A stretch of 61,066 bases of DNA from Rhodocyclaceae bacterium UBA1310 (GTDB lineage Bacteria > Pseudomonadota > Gammaproteobacteria > Burkholderiales > Rhodocyclaceae), in the NCBI GenBank assembly GCA_002307175.1, contig DBTS01000031.1, positions 1 through 61,066 on the forward strand, read 5' to 3'. The position numbers and the translations under genes are program-made. Shown here in pieces: positions 44,577-53,040 of this stretch (within the stretch, counting starts at the first letter, position 1; each line of letters begins with the position of its first letter). Under the pieces are notes generated by a model. That model was not told where the DNA came from and did no database searches. It saw only the letters and a list, made by a program, of their open reading frames with translations.

Positions 44577-45773
44577 TTAGCCTGGACGCCCGTCAACACG
44601 CGGTAGCAGCAGAATAGGCACATAACGAAGCAGATACACAATGAATGCGGCGGACCACGCCGTACCGGCCAACACCAGCCCGGCGAGATACCATTGTGGC
44701 GTCAGCAGCGCCGGCAATACCCGCAACAGCACGGCAATCTCCAGCAGCACGTAGGCCGTGATCTCAAATGGCCCGGCGCGCAGCAGGCGCCCCGTATGCC
44801 CCAGTGCCGTACGCGTGATCATCGCCAGAATCAATCCGCTGATGACCCCCACGGTCAGCAGATGCAGCACGAACACATCCGCTAACCCGCTGAATGCGTG
44901 TACAGCAATGCCAAGCAGCGCCACCGGCAACCATGCGTGTGACAGATGCAGTATCCACAGCAAGGGCACACGCCATGTCGGGCCCGGGCGCCAGCCCAGA
45001 CTGCGCCAGATCTGCAGCAAAACCGCAAAGCCTGCCACGCAGCCTGTCAGAACTCCGGTAACACCCAAAGCCCAGAGCAGCAAGGCTGCTGCCGTGGCAC
45101 CAATCGCCAGCCTGTCCACTGTCTCAGAACGCCGGGGCACCGTCTTCAGTGCGTTCGCAGTGAATCCGGGAATGATGCGCCCGGCAATCACAGTGGCCAA
45201 TGTGCTGATCAACGCCACCGCGACGTGCGCACAGACCAGGGGAGAAATCCCCAGCCAGGCATTGGCGCCTGCGTGAAAACCCAGATTGGCAAGGCTCAAG
45301 ACCGCGAGAATCGCCAGGATAAAGTAATTCCGCCGGCTTCTGGCGCGCCACAGCACGCGCCCCAGCGCAATTGCACAGACTGGCAGAAAGGCCACGTCAA
45401 TCACAGCGGCCGGAGCCGCCGGCAGCACCAGCAAGGCAACCCGGCCGGCCAGCCACAGCCCGGCCATACCAGCCAAAGGCCAGCCTTTTGGCGTGGCAAG
45501 CCCCGTCCAGCTCTGCCCCGCAGTCAGGAGGAATCCCACTATCACGGCACAGGCAAAACCGAAAACCATTTCGTGCGCGTGCCACAACAGCACCGGCAGC
45601 GCGGGGGCTAGGACAGCGACACCAGAGTAGGACAGCAGCCACAATGGGACGTACAGGGCGGCGAGTAACGCTGCCAGCAGGTAGAAAGGCCGGAACCCCA
45701 ACGCCAGCACGGCTACCCGGTGTGCCGGGGCAGCGCGTGCAGGGCGCGGTTCCTCCAGAAAGATAAGAGCCAT
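44577..45773 (-). CDS. nnrS: NnrS-family membrane protein (nitric oxide response)
   Basis: 398 residues with about 12 hydrophobic helices. LALGFRPFYLLAALLA, WHAHEMVFGFACAVIVGFLL and MITRTALGHTGR are NnrS hallmarks. NnrS is a haem- and copper-containing membrane protein linked to relief of nitric oxide stress. The ATG at 45773 follows GGAGAATT; the frame is open a further 19 codons upstream. A likely NsrR site lies 73-95 bases upstream. Convergent with ybdL. Confidence 0.9.
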   Translation of the reverse strand: MALIFLEEPRPARAAPAHRVAVLALGFRPFYLLAALLAALYVPLWLLSYSGVAVLAPALPVLLWHAHEMVFGFACAVIVGFLLTAGQSWTGLATPKGWPLAGMAGLWLAGRVALLVLPAAPAAVIDVAFLPVCAIALGRVLWRARSRRNYFILAILAVLSLANLGFHAGANAWLGISPLVCAHVAVALISTLATVIAGRIIPGFTANALKTVPRRSETVDRLAIGATAAALLLWALGVTGVLTGCVAGFAVLLQIWRSLGWRPGPTWRVPLLWILHLSHAWLPVALLGIAVHAFSGLADVFVLHLLTVGVISGLILAMITRTALGHTGRLLRAGPFEITAYVLLEIAVLLRVLPALLTPQWYLAGLVLAGTAWSAAFIVYLLRYVPILLLPRVDGRPG

Positions 45774-45845
45774 CAGAAATTCTCCGGGGGTCGCAGTTTC
45801 ACAACGCAGCGCAGGCTGCGACCGCTCCATTGAGACGGCGCTTTA

Positions 45846-45868
45846 AAGATACATAATTTTTACATCTT
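45846..45868. promoter_or_regulatory. Probable NsrR binding site upstream of nnrS
   Basis: Half-sites AAGATACATAA and TTTTACATCTT separated by one base. The known NsrR pattern has AAGATGYATTT-like half-sites in an 11-1-11 inverted repeat. NsrR control of nnrS has been described by comparative genomics in other proteobacteria. Confidence 0.6.
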
Positions 45869-46131
45869 TTTAAAGAAGTCTCAAGAATATTTCTTTTCGC
45901 CCTGGATGATCACGAATGCAAGCGCCCGAAATAACGTCGAACACCGCCTGCCCGGCAAAGGCAGCGCCTTCATGCAAGAGAAAGCCGTGCGGCGCCCCCA
46001 GCACAGGCGCCGAGGGGCGCACAAATTGCCCGATTTAAAGCAATGAGAGCTGGGAAAAGATGCCCAAGCTAAGGAAAGACGAAATACACCGCAACAGACA
46101 CAGGCTCATGGCGCCTGCGTGTAGGGCGAGA
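45869..46131. other. Intergenic region between nnrS and the DUF2325 gene
   Basis: With the nnrS leader this gap is 358 bases. It contains a GC-rich dyad (GCGCCCC/GGGGCGC) at about 45987-46022 that may end the minus-strand transcript of the sulfur genes. No gene seen. Confidence 0.5.
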
Positions 46132-46425
46132 TCACGCTGTTTTCAAATGCATGCCCGCAAGTTTTTCGCGCACTTCCGTCACCGAGTGACGGGCATACAG
46201 CAACGGCAAATCACGCCGCCGTGCCTGCTCGCGCACATTGCGCAGCAGCTTGTGATTGATGCGGTCACAGATCACCACGATCAACCCGGTGCCACCGGGA
46301 ATCTTGCGGCGCTCATCGCCCACCCTGCGCCCACTCCAGTGCTCCGTATCGGTGATGTCGCCAGGCTGCAACAATTCCTGACGAATCGGTTCCACGTGAT
46401 CCGCGCCAACAATCAGTGCTTTCAT
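46132..46425 (-). CDS. DUF2325 domain protein
   Basis: 97 residues. MKALIVGADHVEPIRQELL at the start and GLIVVICDRINHKLLRNVRE are characteristic of DUF2325, a small Rossmann-like domain of unknown role. The ATG at 46425 was preferred over an upstream in-frame ATG because the conserved domain begins there. Two Cys/His-poor strands make a metal role doubtful. It is 138 bases downstream of the NifX-like gene and could be the last gene of the sulfur/encapsulin transcript. Confidence 0.75.
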   Translation of the reverse strand: MKALIVGADHVEPIRQELLQPGDITDTEHWSGRRVGDERRKIPGGTGLIVVICDRINHKLLRNVREQARRRDLPLLYARHSVTEVREKLAGMHLKTA

Positions 46426-46563
46426 GACCTGCCCCCTATCGCTCATTCGTCGTCCTGATGAAGACAGGTTAGTCACTCAGCCCTTGGAACCAAACCAATT
46501 TGTTATTGATTGCTTATGCATCCGGATTGCGTATGCAAATACCCGGGGAAACATACTGCCGCG

Positions 46564-46932
46564 TCAAACAACGCGCTGCCCGAGCCATTCCAGAATAGCC
46601 GTTTCAACCAAAGCAAAAGGATAGGCATCGACTGGCTCGATCCCCGCCTCACGCAGTCGCGCTTTCGGCCCCTCTCCTGCCCTGGCCACAAACAGTGCGG
46701 AACAATCAGCAAGCGCCCGGAGAATCACCTCACGCTTGTCATCATCACCATAGCCACCCTGACAGTAATGCGCGACCTCACGCGACTCCTGAAAATGCAC
46801 GCCAGTGGCGTCCACGCGATAGACACGAAAAGCCTCTGCGTGACCAAAGTGCATGTCAATGACACGCCCGTCTGTACTGGCGACCGCCACGTATAGGGTT
46901 TCTGGATCAGACTCGGGAGATTCGATGGCCAT
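46564..46932 (-). CDS. NifX/NafY-like dinitrogenase cofactor-binding domain protein
   Basis: 122 residues, a single domain of the dinitrogenase iron-molybdenum cofactor family (NifX/NafY/VnfX and C-terminus of NifB). Visible are VAVASTDGRVIDMHFGHAEA, the HCQGG-like HYCQGGYGDDDK segment and VARAGEGPKARLREAGI. Proteins of this family bind Fe-S or FeMo-type clusters or their precursors. No nif genes lie nearby. It is downstream of the cysteine desulfurase gene on the same strand, separated by 107 bases that contain two hairpins. Confidence 0.85.
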   Translation of the reverse strand: MAIESPESDPETLYVAVASTDGRVIDMHFGHAEAFRVYRVDATGVHFQESREVAHYCQGGYGDDDKREVILRALADCSALFVARAGEGPKARLREAGIEPVDAYPFALVETAILEWLGQRVV

Positions 46933-46942
46933 GTCACTGAAG

Positions 46943-47026
46943 CCTCACAGAAAAGAAAGTGAGGTGTACATAGCAAGATGGGTGCCACGCAAAACCCGCC
47001 GAAATATCAGCGAATTCTGCGTGGCA
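46943..47026 (-). promoter_or_regulatory. Two stem-loops between the cysteine desulfurase and NifX-like genes
   Basis: TGCCACGCA/TGCGTGGCA (46983-46991 with 47018-47026, 9 base pairs, 26-base loop) and CCTCAC/GTGAGG (46943-46948 with 46959-46964). Neither is followed by a strong U-run on the minus strand. They may cause partial termination or set mRNA ends between the two genes. Confidence 0.5.
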
Positions 47027-47039
47027 GAAATAACAGCTT

Positions 47040-48935
47040 CTATCTTCTGGATGTTGCCAGACGATGCACCACCGACACGAGGCGATCAACCTCCTCGCAG
47101 GTGTTGTAGAACGCCAGAGATGGACGCACAGTGGCTTCCAGGCCGAAACGACGCAGGATAGGCTGTGCGCAGTGATGCCCGGCACGCACGGCGATTCCCT
47201 CGCGATTGAGCGCCTGCCCCACCTCCACAGTAGTAAATCCCTGCAGCACGAAAGACAGCACACTGGCTTTTTCCGCCGCCGTGCCAATCAGACGCAGCCC
47301 TGGAATCGTCCGCAAACCCTGCGTGGCATACGCCAGCAGGTCATGCTCATAACGCGCAATGTTTTCCAGGCCGATGCGCTCGACGTAATCGAGTGCGGCA
47401 CCAAGGCCGACAGCGTCCGCAATATTCCCTGTGCCCGCCTCGAAGCGGTTGGGTGGCGCCTGATACAGCGTACGTTCAAAGGTCACGTCCGCAATCATGT
47501 TGCCACCGCCCTGCCAAGGCTGGGTGTTCTCCAGAATATCGCGCTTGCCATAGACCACGCCGATCCCCGTCGGGCCAAAGATCTTATGCCCCGAAAACAC
47601 GAAGAAATCGGCATCCAGTGCCTGCACATTGACACGCATGTGCGACACGGACTGTGCACCATCTACCAGCGCCTTCGCGCCAGCAGCGTGGGCCAGTGCG
47701 ACAATCTCTTTCACCGGCGTCACAGTACCAAGAGCGTTGGACACCTGGGTGATGGAGACAATCCTGGTCTTGTCGTTGAGCAGCTTGCGATACTCTTCAA
47801 GCAGGATCTGCCCGCTATCATCAACAGGAATCACCCGCAGCCTGGCGCCCTTCTCTGCTGCAAGCTGCTGCCACGGCACGATATTGGCATGGTGTTCGAG
47901 ATTCGAAACGACAATCTCGTCCCCTTCACCAATATTCTGTACGCCCCAGGTCTTGGCAACGAGGTTGATGGCTTCTGTGGCACCACGCACAAAGATGATT
48001 TCTTCGGTCGAACTGGCACCGAGAAAACGCCTCACCTTATCCCGCGCCGCCTCATAGGCATCCGTCGCCCGCGCAGCAAGTTCGTGTGCCGCCCGGTGAA
48101 TATTGGAGTTCTCATGGGCGTAGAAATACGCCAGCCGATCAATCACGGCCTGCGGTTTCTGCGTCGTCGCGGCGTTATCAAACCACACCAGAGGCTTGCC
48201 ATTGACGCGTTCCTGCAGGATCGGGAAATCCCGCCGCACAGTGCTGACGTCGAACGGAGGGCGGACATCAGAGCCCGACTTTTCATTCGCCGGACGGTTG
48301 AGGTCCGTAAAATAAAAGCCATTCCCCTGTTCCTTCGCGGGTGCATTCTTGCCTGCCGGAATATCCGTCAGCAAGGCCCGCAGCTCATCCTCACCGGGCA
48401 GGCCAAAACTGCGCGCCAACACGCGATCCTCTCCCGGCACATTGACATCGGAAGATGCAGGATAAGAACTCGATTCACCCAGAAAATAATACGGTGACGA
48501 GGGTGGTGTGGCGGGTGCGTGCTCAGTTACGTACCCTCGTGCCTCCGGCACACCCACCACAGGCAGCGCTGCCGCATAGGCCTCTGGCACATTCTGGGCA
48601 ATACCTTCGCGGGCACGCGGGGCCTGTGCGCTATCCGCCGCCTTCTCAGGCACACCCGTCTGCGTCTGTGCAGCCGGAGCCAAAGCCGGCCCCCTGGCGC
48701 CCAGGGCCAATACCGGCTCGGGGGGCTGCGGTGGCGTACCCAATTGCGACGGTCCACCCAGATGGCTCAGGCCGGCAGGCAAACCACCGGGCACGATGCT
48801 GGTGGGCAAGGTGGCGAAAAACTGGTTGGCCAGGCTGGAGAGCGCCGCCACATCAAGCGGTGGCACTGCGGCAGCCTGCGCACCAGACACGTCACCCAAG
48901 GGGTTCAGCTCACTTGTAGGTGTCTGGATAGTCAT
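47040..48935 (-). CDS. Encapsulin-cargo cysteine desulfurase with disordered N-terminal targeting domain
   Basis: 631 residues, about 225 more than a normal SufS-type enzyme. The C-terminal part (about 226-631) is a group II cysteine desulfurase with PLP lysine 451 in FSGHKIFGPTG and catalytic Cys 589 in RAGHHCAQP. It takes sulfur from cysteine to a persulfide, leaving alanine. Residues 1-225 are Ala/Pro/Gly-rich and probably disordered, with short hydrophobic motifs LSSLANQFFATLP (32-44), YYFLGE (149-154) and FYFTDL (207-212). In family 2A encapsulin systems such an extension loads the enzyme into the shell. The ATG at 48935 lies inside the end of the encapsulin gene (26-base overlap). Confidence 0.93.
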   Translation of the reverse strand: MTIQTPTSELNPLGDVSGAQAAAVPPLDVAALSSLANQFFATLPTSIVPGGLPAGLSHLGGPSQLGTPPQPPEPVLALGARGPALAPAAQTQTGVPEKAADSAQAPRAREGIAQNVPEAYAAALPVVGVPEARGYVTEHAPATPPSSPYYFLGESSSYPASSDVNVPGEDRVLARSFGLPGEDELRALLTDIPAGKNAPAKEQGNGFYFTDLNRPANEKSGSDVRPPFDVSTVRRDFPILQERVNGKPLVWFDNAATTQKPQAVIDRLAYFYAHENSNIHRAAHELAARATDAYEAARDKVRRFLGASSTEEIIFVRGATEAINLVAKTWGVQNIGEGDEIVVSNLEHHANIVPWQQLAAEKGARLRVIPVDDSGQILLEEYRKLLNDKTRIVSITQVSNALGTVTPVKEIVALAHAAGAKALVDGAQSVSHMRVNVQALDADFFVFSGHKIFGPTGIGVVYGKRDILENTQPWQGGGNMIADVTFERTLYQAPPNRFEAGTGNIADAVGLGAALDYVERIGLENIARYEHDLLAYATQGLRTIPGLRLIGTAAEKASVLSFVLQGFTTVEVGQALNREGIAVRAGHHCAQPILRRFGLEATVRPSLAFYNTCEEVDRLVSVVHRLATSRR

Positions 48936-49839
48936 GATACTTGCCAATCTCCACGTCATCGAGCACTGCGAGCGCGTCGTCCGACAGCACGGCCAACGAG
49001 CAATACAGGGAAATCAGATACGAAGCGATGGCGTTGCGATTGATACCCATGAACCGTACCGACAGGCCCGGACTCTGCTCGCCCGCCAACCCCGGCTGGA
49101 ACAGGCCGACCACACCCTGGCGCTTTTCACCTACGCGCAACAGCAGGATCTTGGTCTTGCCATCAGCCACCGGCACCTTGTCCGAAGGAACCAGCGGAAT
49201 GCCGCGCCAGGTCAGGAACTGTGAACCGAACAGACTGACGGTCGGAGGCGGCACGCCACGGCGCGTGCATTCACGGCCAAAGGCAGCGATGGCAGCCGGA
49301 TGGGTCAGGAAGAATGCGGGTTCCTTCCACACCTTGGTGAGCAACTCGTCCAGATCATCAGGCGTAGGTGCCCCCGTCAGCGGGTAGATCACCTGCTCTT
49401 CGGCTACATTGGCGAGCAGACCGTAGTCCGGGTTGTTGATGAGCTCGGATTCCTGGCGTTCCTTGATCGCTTCGATCGTCAGGCGCAGCTGTTCCTTGAT
49501 CTGGTCATGCGGGCTGCTATACAGATCGGATATGCGGGTATGCACATCCAGCACGGTGGTCACCGCGTTGAGGAAATATTCGCGGGGATGATCCTCGTAA
49601 TCCACAAAGGTGCCGGGCAGTGCGGATTCATCACGCTGCGAGCAGGCCACCCGCACTTCACGCGGATTCTTGACCTTGTTGAGACGGAAAATGCCGGCTT
49701 CAACCGGCTGCCACTGCAAGAGGTGCGTCAACCAGCGCGGCGAGATCGTCGACAACTGGGCAACGGTTTTCGTTGCATTCGCAAGCTGGCGCGCTGCGGC
49801 GTCGCCCAGAGCCGCCTGCTGAACTTCGTTTCCGGCCAT
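48910..49839 (-). CDS. Family 2A encapsulin shell protein (SrpI type)
   Basis: 309 residues. The sequence follows the SrpI-type family 2A encapsulins, HK97-fold shell proteins that self-assemble into cytoplasmic cages around cysteine desulfurase. Recognised segments include TISPRWLTHLLQWQPVEAG, YFLNAVTTVLDVHTRISDLY, and the C-terminal RFMGINRNAIASYLISLYCS with AVLDDVEIGKYHDYP. There is no cyclic-nucleotide-binding insertion, which separates it from family 2B. AAGGAG precedes the ATG. It overlaps the cargo gene downstream and follows an XRE regulator gene by 62 bases. Confidence 0.93.
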   Translation of the reverse strand: MAGNEVQQAALGDAAARQLANATKTVAQLSTISPRWLTHLLQWQPVEAGIFRLNKVKNPREVRVACSQRDESALPGTFVDYEDHPREYFLNAVTTVLDVHTRISDLYSSPHDQIKEQLRLTIEAIKERQESELINNPDYGLLANVAEEQVIYPLTGAPTPDDLDELLTKVWKEPAFFLTHPAAIAAFGRECTRRGVPPPTVSLFGSQFLTWRGIPLVPSDKVPVADGKTKILLLRVGEKRQGVVGLFQPGLAGEQSPGLSVRFMGINRNAIASYLISLYCSLAVLSDDALAVLDDVEIGKYHDYPDTYK

Positions 49840-49901
49840 TTACTGCTCCTTGCCTGATATACGGTTTATCAAAAATCGGTATTAACAAATATGCTTTGCT
49901 T

Positions 49902-50153
49902 CTAAGCAGCACTCAACATGCTATCGCCAGCAATTTGCTGCTCACAATGGGCCAGGAGGGTAGAAGGTGATAATTCAAAGCTCCCGGCCAGCTTGCTCAG
50001 CGTGGCAAGTGAAGGCGTGGCAATACCGCGCTCGATCTCGCCAATATAGGAGCGGTTCAGGTCTGCCCGCTCTGCCAGCTCTTCCTGCGACCATCCACGT
50101 GCCTTGCGCAGCTGCTTCACTACAATCGGAAATTTGTTGATGACATTATCCAT
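49902..50153 (-). CDS. XRE-family helix-turn-helix regulator
   Basis: 83 residues, a single Cro/CI-type HTH: QLRKARGWSQEELAERADL, then RSYIGEIERGIATPSLATL. It has no effector domain. It begins 2 bases after the cysE stop, so translation is probably coupled, and precedes the encapsulin gene. It likely regulates the sulfur/encapsulin operon or the downstream shell genes. In the 62-base gap after it, imperfect ATACCG/CGTAT half-sites might serve as an operator. Confidence 0.9.
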   Translation of the reverse strand: MDNVINKFPIVVKQLRKARGWSQEELAERADLNRSYIGEIERGIATPSLATLSKLAGSFELSPSTLLAHCEQQIAGDSMLSAA

Positions 50154-50155
50154 GG

Positions 50156-51121
50156 CTAGATTCCTGCCCCGTGATTGAGCAATTCATGCTGCGAGTTGGC
50201 CTGTGTCACATTGCTGCCGGCCGGCACGCTGCGCGTGAGCCACACATTGCCGCCGATGGTGGAACCGGCACCAATCGTGATACGCCCCAGTACCGTGGCG
50301 CCGGCATAGATCACCACATCGTCTTCAACAATCGGGTGGCGTGCCCGGCCCTTGTGCAGATTGCCGTTCTCATCACTCTCGAAGCGCTTGGCACCCAGAG
50401 TGACGGCCTGATAAATGCGCACATTGGCTCCAAGGATGGCGGTTTCGCCAATCACCACGCCGGTGCCGTGATCAATAAAGAAGCCGGCACCAATCTGCGC
50501 GCCAGGATGGATATCGATCCCTGTTTCAGAATGCGCCAGCTCCGCAATCACACGCGCCACCAGCGGAGTACCCAGTGCGTGCAGACGGTGTGCGAGGCGA
50601 TGGTGAATCAGTGCAATCACGCCCGGATAGCACAACAGCACCTCATCGACACTGCGCGCCGCCGGATCATTGCGAAAAGCCGCCGCCACATCAGTATCGA
50701 GCAGGCGCCGCACATCCGGCAGCGACCGCGCAAAATCACGCACGATGCTTACCGCCTGCAATTCGATCGTGGTTCCACCAACCGGCTCCTGTCTGGCAGC
50801 ATGGCGAAGCTCCAGGCGCACCTGGGTGTGCAGGGCATTGAGTGCGGCGTCGAGCGTATGCCCGACGTAGAAATCCTCGCTCTCCTGGCGCAGATCAGCC
50901 GGCCCGAGGCGCATCGGAAACAGCGCTCCGCGCAGTGAAGTCATGATCTCCTGCAAGACTTCGCGCGAAGGCAGTTCCCGACCGCCAAACTCCTGCGTGC
51001 GCTGCTGCCCCTGCCGCCAGGCCTCGCGGGCCTGACGCAACCCTGCCACCACCTGGTCAATATCCCAGCTGGGGGCGGCAGGGGCCAGTTCGTAATGGCA
51101 ACTGCTCACGCTGAAGTTCAT
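50156..51121 (-). CDS. cysE: Serine O-acetyltransferase (EpsC/CysE type)
   Basis: 321 residues. It makes O-acetylserine from serine and acetyl-CoA. The C-terminal left-handed beta-helix shows hexapeptide repeats and the catalytic His region: ETGIDIHPGAQIGAGFFIDH, then GTGVVIGETAILG and QAVTLGAKRF. The N-terminal helical domain is long, as in the EpsC subgroup. It overlaps cysK by 4 bases (ATGA). Family 2A encapsulin operons commonly carry this gene. Here it would supply O-acetylserine to CysK for the cysteine that the encapsulated desulfurase consumes. Confidence 0.93.
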   Translation of the reverse strand: MNFSVSSCHYELAPAAPSWDIDQVVAGLRQAREAWRQGQQRTQEFGGRELPSREVLQEIMTSLRGALFPMRLGPADLRQESEDFYVGHTLDAALNALHTQVRLELRHAARQEPVGGTTIELQAVSIVRDFARSLPDVRRLLDTDVAAAFRNDPAARSVDEVLLCYPGVIALIHHRLAHRLHALGTPLVARVIAELAHSETGIDIHPGAQIGAGFFIDHGTGVVIGETAILGANVRIYQAVTLGAKRFESDENGNLHKGRARHPIVEDDVVIYAGATVLGRITIGAGSTIGGNVWLTRSVPAGSNVTQANSQHELLNHGAGI

Positions 51122-52095
51122 GCTGGAAGCCCGTTGGCGTCAAAGAGGCCTTCGAACAGAATCGAACTCAGATAGCGTTCGCCCGAGTCAGGCAGAATCG
51201 CCACAATGGTCTTGCCAGCGTTTTCCGGCTTCTGCGCCAGACGCACAGCCACGGCTGCCGCAGCGCCGCAGGAAATCCCGGCAAGGATGCCTTCTTCGCG
51301 CGCCAGACGGCGGGCAAATTCAACAGCCTCTTCATTGCTGACCTGCTCAATGGCATCCACCAGAGACAGATCCAGCACGCCCGGCACAAAGCCTGGGCCA
51401 ATCCCCTGAATCTTGTGCGGGCCGGGTTTCACCGGTTCGCCATTGCGGGTCTGGGTCAGTACCGGACTCGTGGCAGGCTCGACCGCCACGGAAGTAATGG
51501 CCTTGCCACGCGTCTTCTTGATGTAGCGGGAAATCCCAGTGATGGTGCCGCCTGTACCCACGCCGGAGACCAGAATATCGATAGCACCATCGGTATCGTC
51601 CCAGATTTCCGGACCGGTGGTGGCTTCATGCACAGCCGGATTGGCGGGGTTCTTGAACTGCTGCAGCAGCACATACTTGTCCGGGTCGGAAGCGGCAATC
51701 TCTTCGGCCTTGGCCACAGCACCGGCCATGCCCTTGGGGCCTTCCGTCAGCACCAGCTTGGCGCCGTAAGCCAGCAGCAGCTTGCGGCGTTCCAGGCTCA
51801 TGGTTTCCGGCATCGTCAGCGTCAGAGGAATACCACGCGCTGCGGCAACAAATGCCAATGCAATACCAGTATTACCACTCGTGGGTTCCACGATTTCTTT
51901 GCCCGGCCCAAGCAGACCGCGCTTTTCAGCATCCCACACCAGCGCAGCGCCGATACGGCACTTGACCGAATACGCCGGATTGCGGCCTTCCACCTTCACC
52001 AGCACCGTGGCGCCGGCGTTACCAACGATACGATTGAGCCTGACCAGCGGCGTGTGACCAATGGACAGTGCGTTATCAGCATACCAATTTGCCAT
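51118..52095 (-). CDS. cysK: Cysteine synthase A (O-acetylserine sulfhydrylase)
   Basis: 325 residues, fold type II PLP enzyme. The PLP lysine is Lys 45 in NPAYSVKCR, the substrate-binding loop reads PTSGNTGIALAF, and the phosphate-binding GVGTGGTITG loop is intact. It replaces the acetate of O-acetylserine with sulfide. Its stop overlaps the cysE start, implying coupled production. The rhodanese gene ends 69 bases upstream on the same strand. Confidence 0.95.
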   Translation of the reverse strand: MANWYADNALSIGHTPLVRLNRIVGNAGATVLVKVEGRNPAYSVKCRIGAALVWDAEKRGLLGPGKEIVEPTSGNTGIALAFVAAARGIPLTLTMPETMSLERRKLLLAYGAKLVLTEGPKGMAGAVAKAEEIAASDPDKYVLLQQFKNPANPAVHEATTGPEIWDDTDGAIDILVSGVGTGGTITGISRYIKKTRGKAITSVAVEPATSPVLTQTRNGEPVKPGPHKIQGIGPGFVPGVLDLSLVDAIEQVSNEEAVEFARRLAREEGILAGISCGAAAAVAVRLAQKPENAGKTIVAILPDSGERYLSSILFEGLFDANGLPA

Positions 52096-52164
52096 TTCAT
52101 CGTTCCCCGTTTGTTCATTTCAAAAAGTAAAACACCAGCGTTATTCCCGGCTCCTGCAGCAAAT

Positions 52165-52683
52165 TCAGTCCTGGATCCAGGGCAGGCCCCAGTGGCGCCA
52201 GCCGTTGGCGTGGCCACGCTGCTGGCTGCCATTGAGATCGCCCTCAAAGCCCTCCAGCACGTTGTAGACCTGCGTAAACCCGGCCTTGATGGCCGCCTCG
52301 GCAGCCGCTGCCGAGCGTTTGCCACTGCGGCACAGCAGCAGCACAAGTTTGTCCTTGCCCGTCTTGGCTTCCAGTTCGCGCACAAAGCGCGGGTTGCGTG
52401 TCAGCGCAGTACCTGTAGCCCATGCCACGTGCAGGGTATTGGGCACCTGCCCGACGAACTTGCGCTCTTCTGCGCTGCGAATATCCACGAGCAGCGCCGC
52501 ACCCTGATTGAACAGTTCCCAGGCTTCCGGGGGCGTTACACCGCCCGTGAAGGGGAGATTCAGTTCGGAAGCCCTTGCTTGCGCACGGGCCAGAATATCT
52601 GCTGCACTGGAAGCCTCCTGACGGCGGGAGATTGCCACCACATTGGAACTGCCTTCCGCCGACAAAGCCTGATTTGCTGCCAT
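52165..52683 (-). CDS. Rhodanese-domain sulfurtransferase
   Basis: 172 residues. A single rhodanese domain (about 45-160) has the active loop CRSGKR (Cys 118), the six-residue form that favours sulfane-sulfur transfer. There is no signal peptide, so it is cytoplasmic. A ~40-residue N-terminal extension precedes the domain. First gene of the minus-strand sulfur operon. Rhodaneses accompany family 2A encapsulins in many genomes, where they may move persulfide sulfur to or from the stored pool. Confidence 0.93.
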   Translation of the reverse strand: MAANQALSAEGSSNVVAISRRQEASSAADILARAQARASELNLPFTGGVTPPEAWELFNQGAALLVDIRSAEERKFVGQVPNTLHVAWATGTALTRNPRFVRELEAKTGKDKLVLLLCRSGKRSAAAAEAAIKAGFTQVYNVLEGFEGDLNGSQQRGHANGWRHWGLPWIQD

Positions 52684-53040
52684 TTAAAAACTCCTTTCAT
52701 GTCACGCGCAGGGTCCAGTAAAACAGCGGGCTGTGCGCATCAAAGTGGCTTCAGCATATGAGCCTGCCTCATGCATTTGAACGAATAAAAAGTTGTTCGC
52801 TTATCCAGATTTCTGATAAAGAAACCCACCCATTTGGGCAAATCAATCTAACCAATCTCTCTCCCAGACACTTCACCCGGAGTTCCGCCGTCTTCTGCGG
52901 GCAAACGCATAAGCAATTCCGAAATACTTCGTTCCTGCCTCCCTGCCATCGCAATACATTGCCAATACACCCAGCGGCACTATTCAGGCCGCTGCTGCCA
53001 ACACGGCCAACCGTCACGACGCAGAAAGAGGATTCCACGC
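52684..53040. other. Divergent promoter region between the rhodanese gene and ssuA
   Basis: 357 bases without a gene. Both sulfur operons should start here, which would allow joint control, for example by a CysB-type activator. A dyad GAAC..GTTC sits at about 52780-52799. No consensus site can be claimed with confidence. Confidence 0.55.

Noticed and set aside
46564..46932. Reading the NifX-like gene as proof of nitrogen fixation
   Set aside because: Single-domain proteins of this family also occur outside nif clusters, and no nitrogenase gene is present in the window.
47064..48497. A 477-codon open frame on the plus strand opposite the cysteine desulfurase
   Set aside because: It is the antisense of a clearly recognised enzyme in GC-rich DNA, has no domain or sensible composition, and no ribosome-binding site.
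51415..52761. A 448-codon open frame opposite cysK and the rhodanese gene
   Set aside because: It spans two confident genes and the gap between them on the other strand, with a Cys/His/Arg-rich shadow composition and no recognisable motif.
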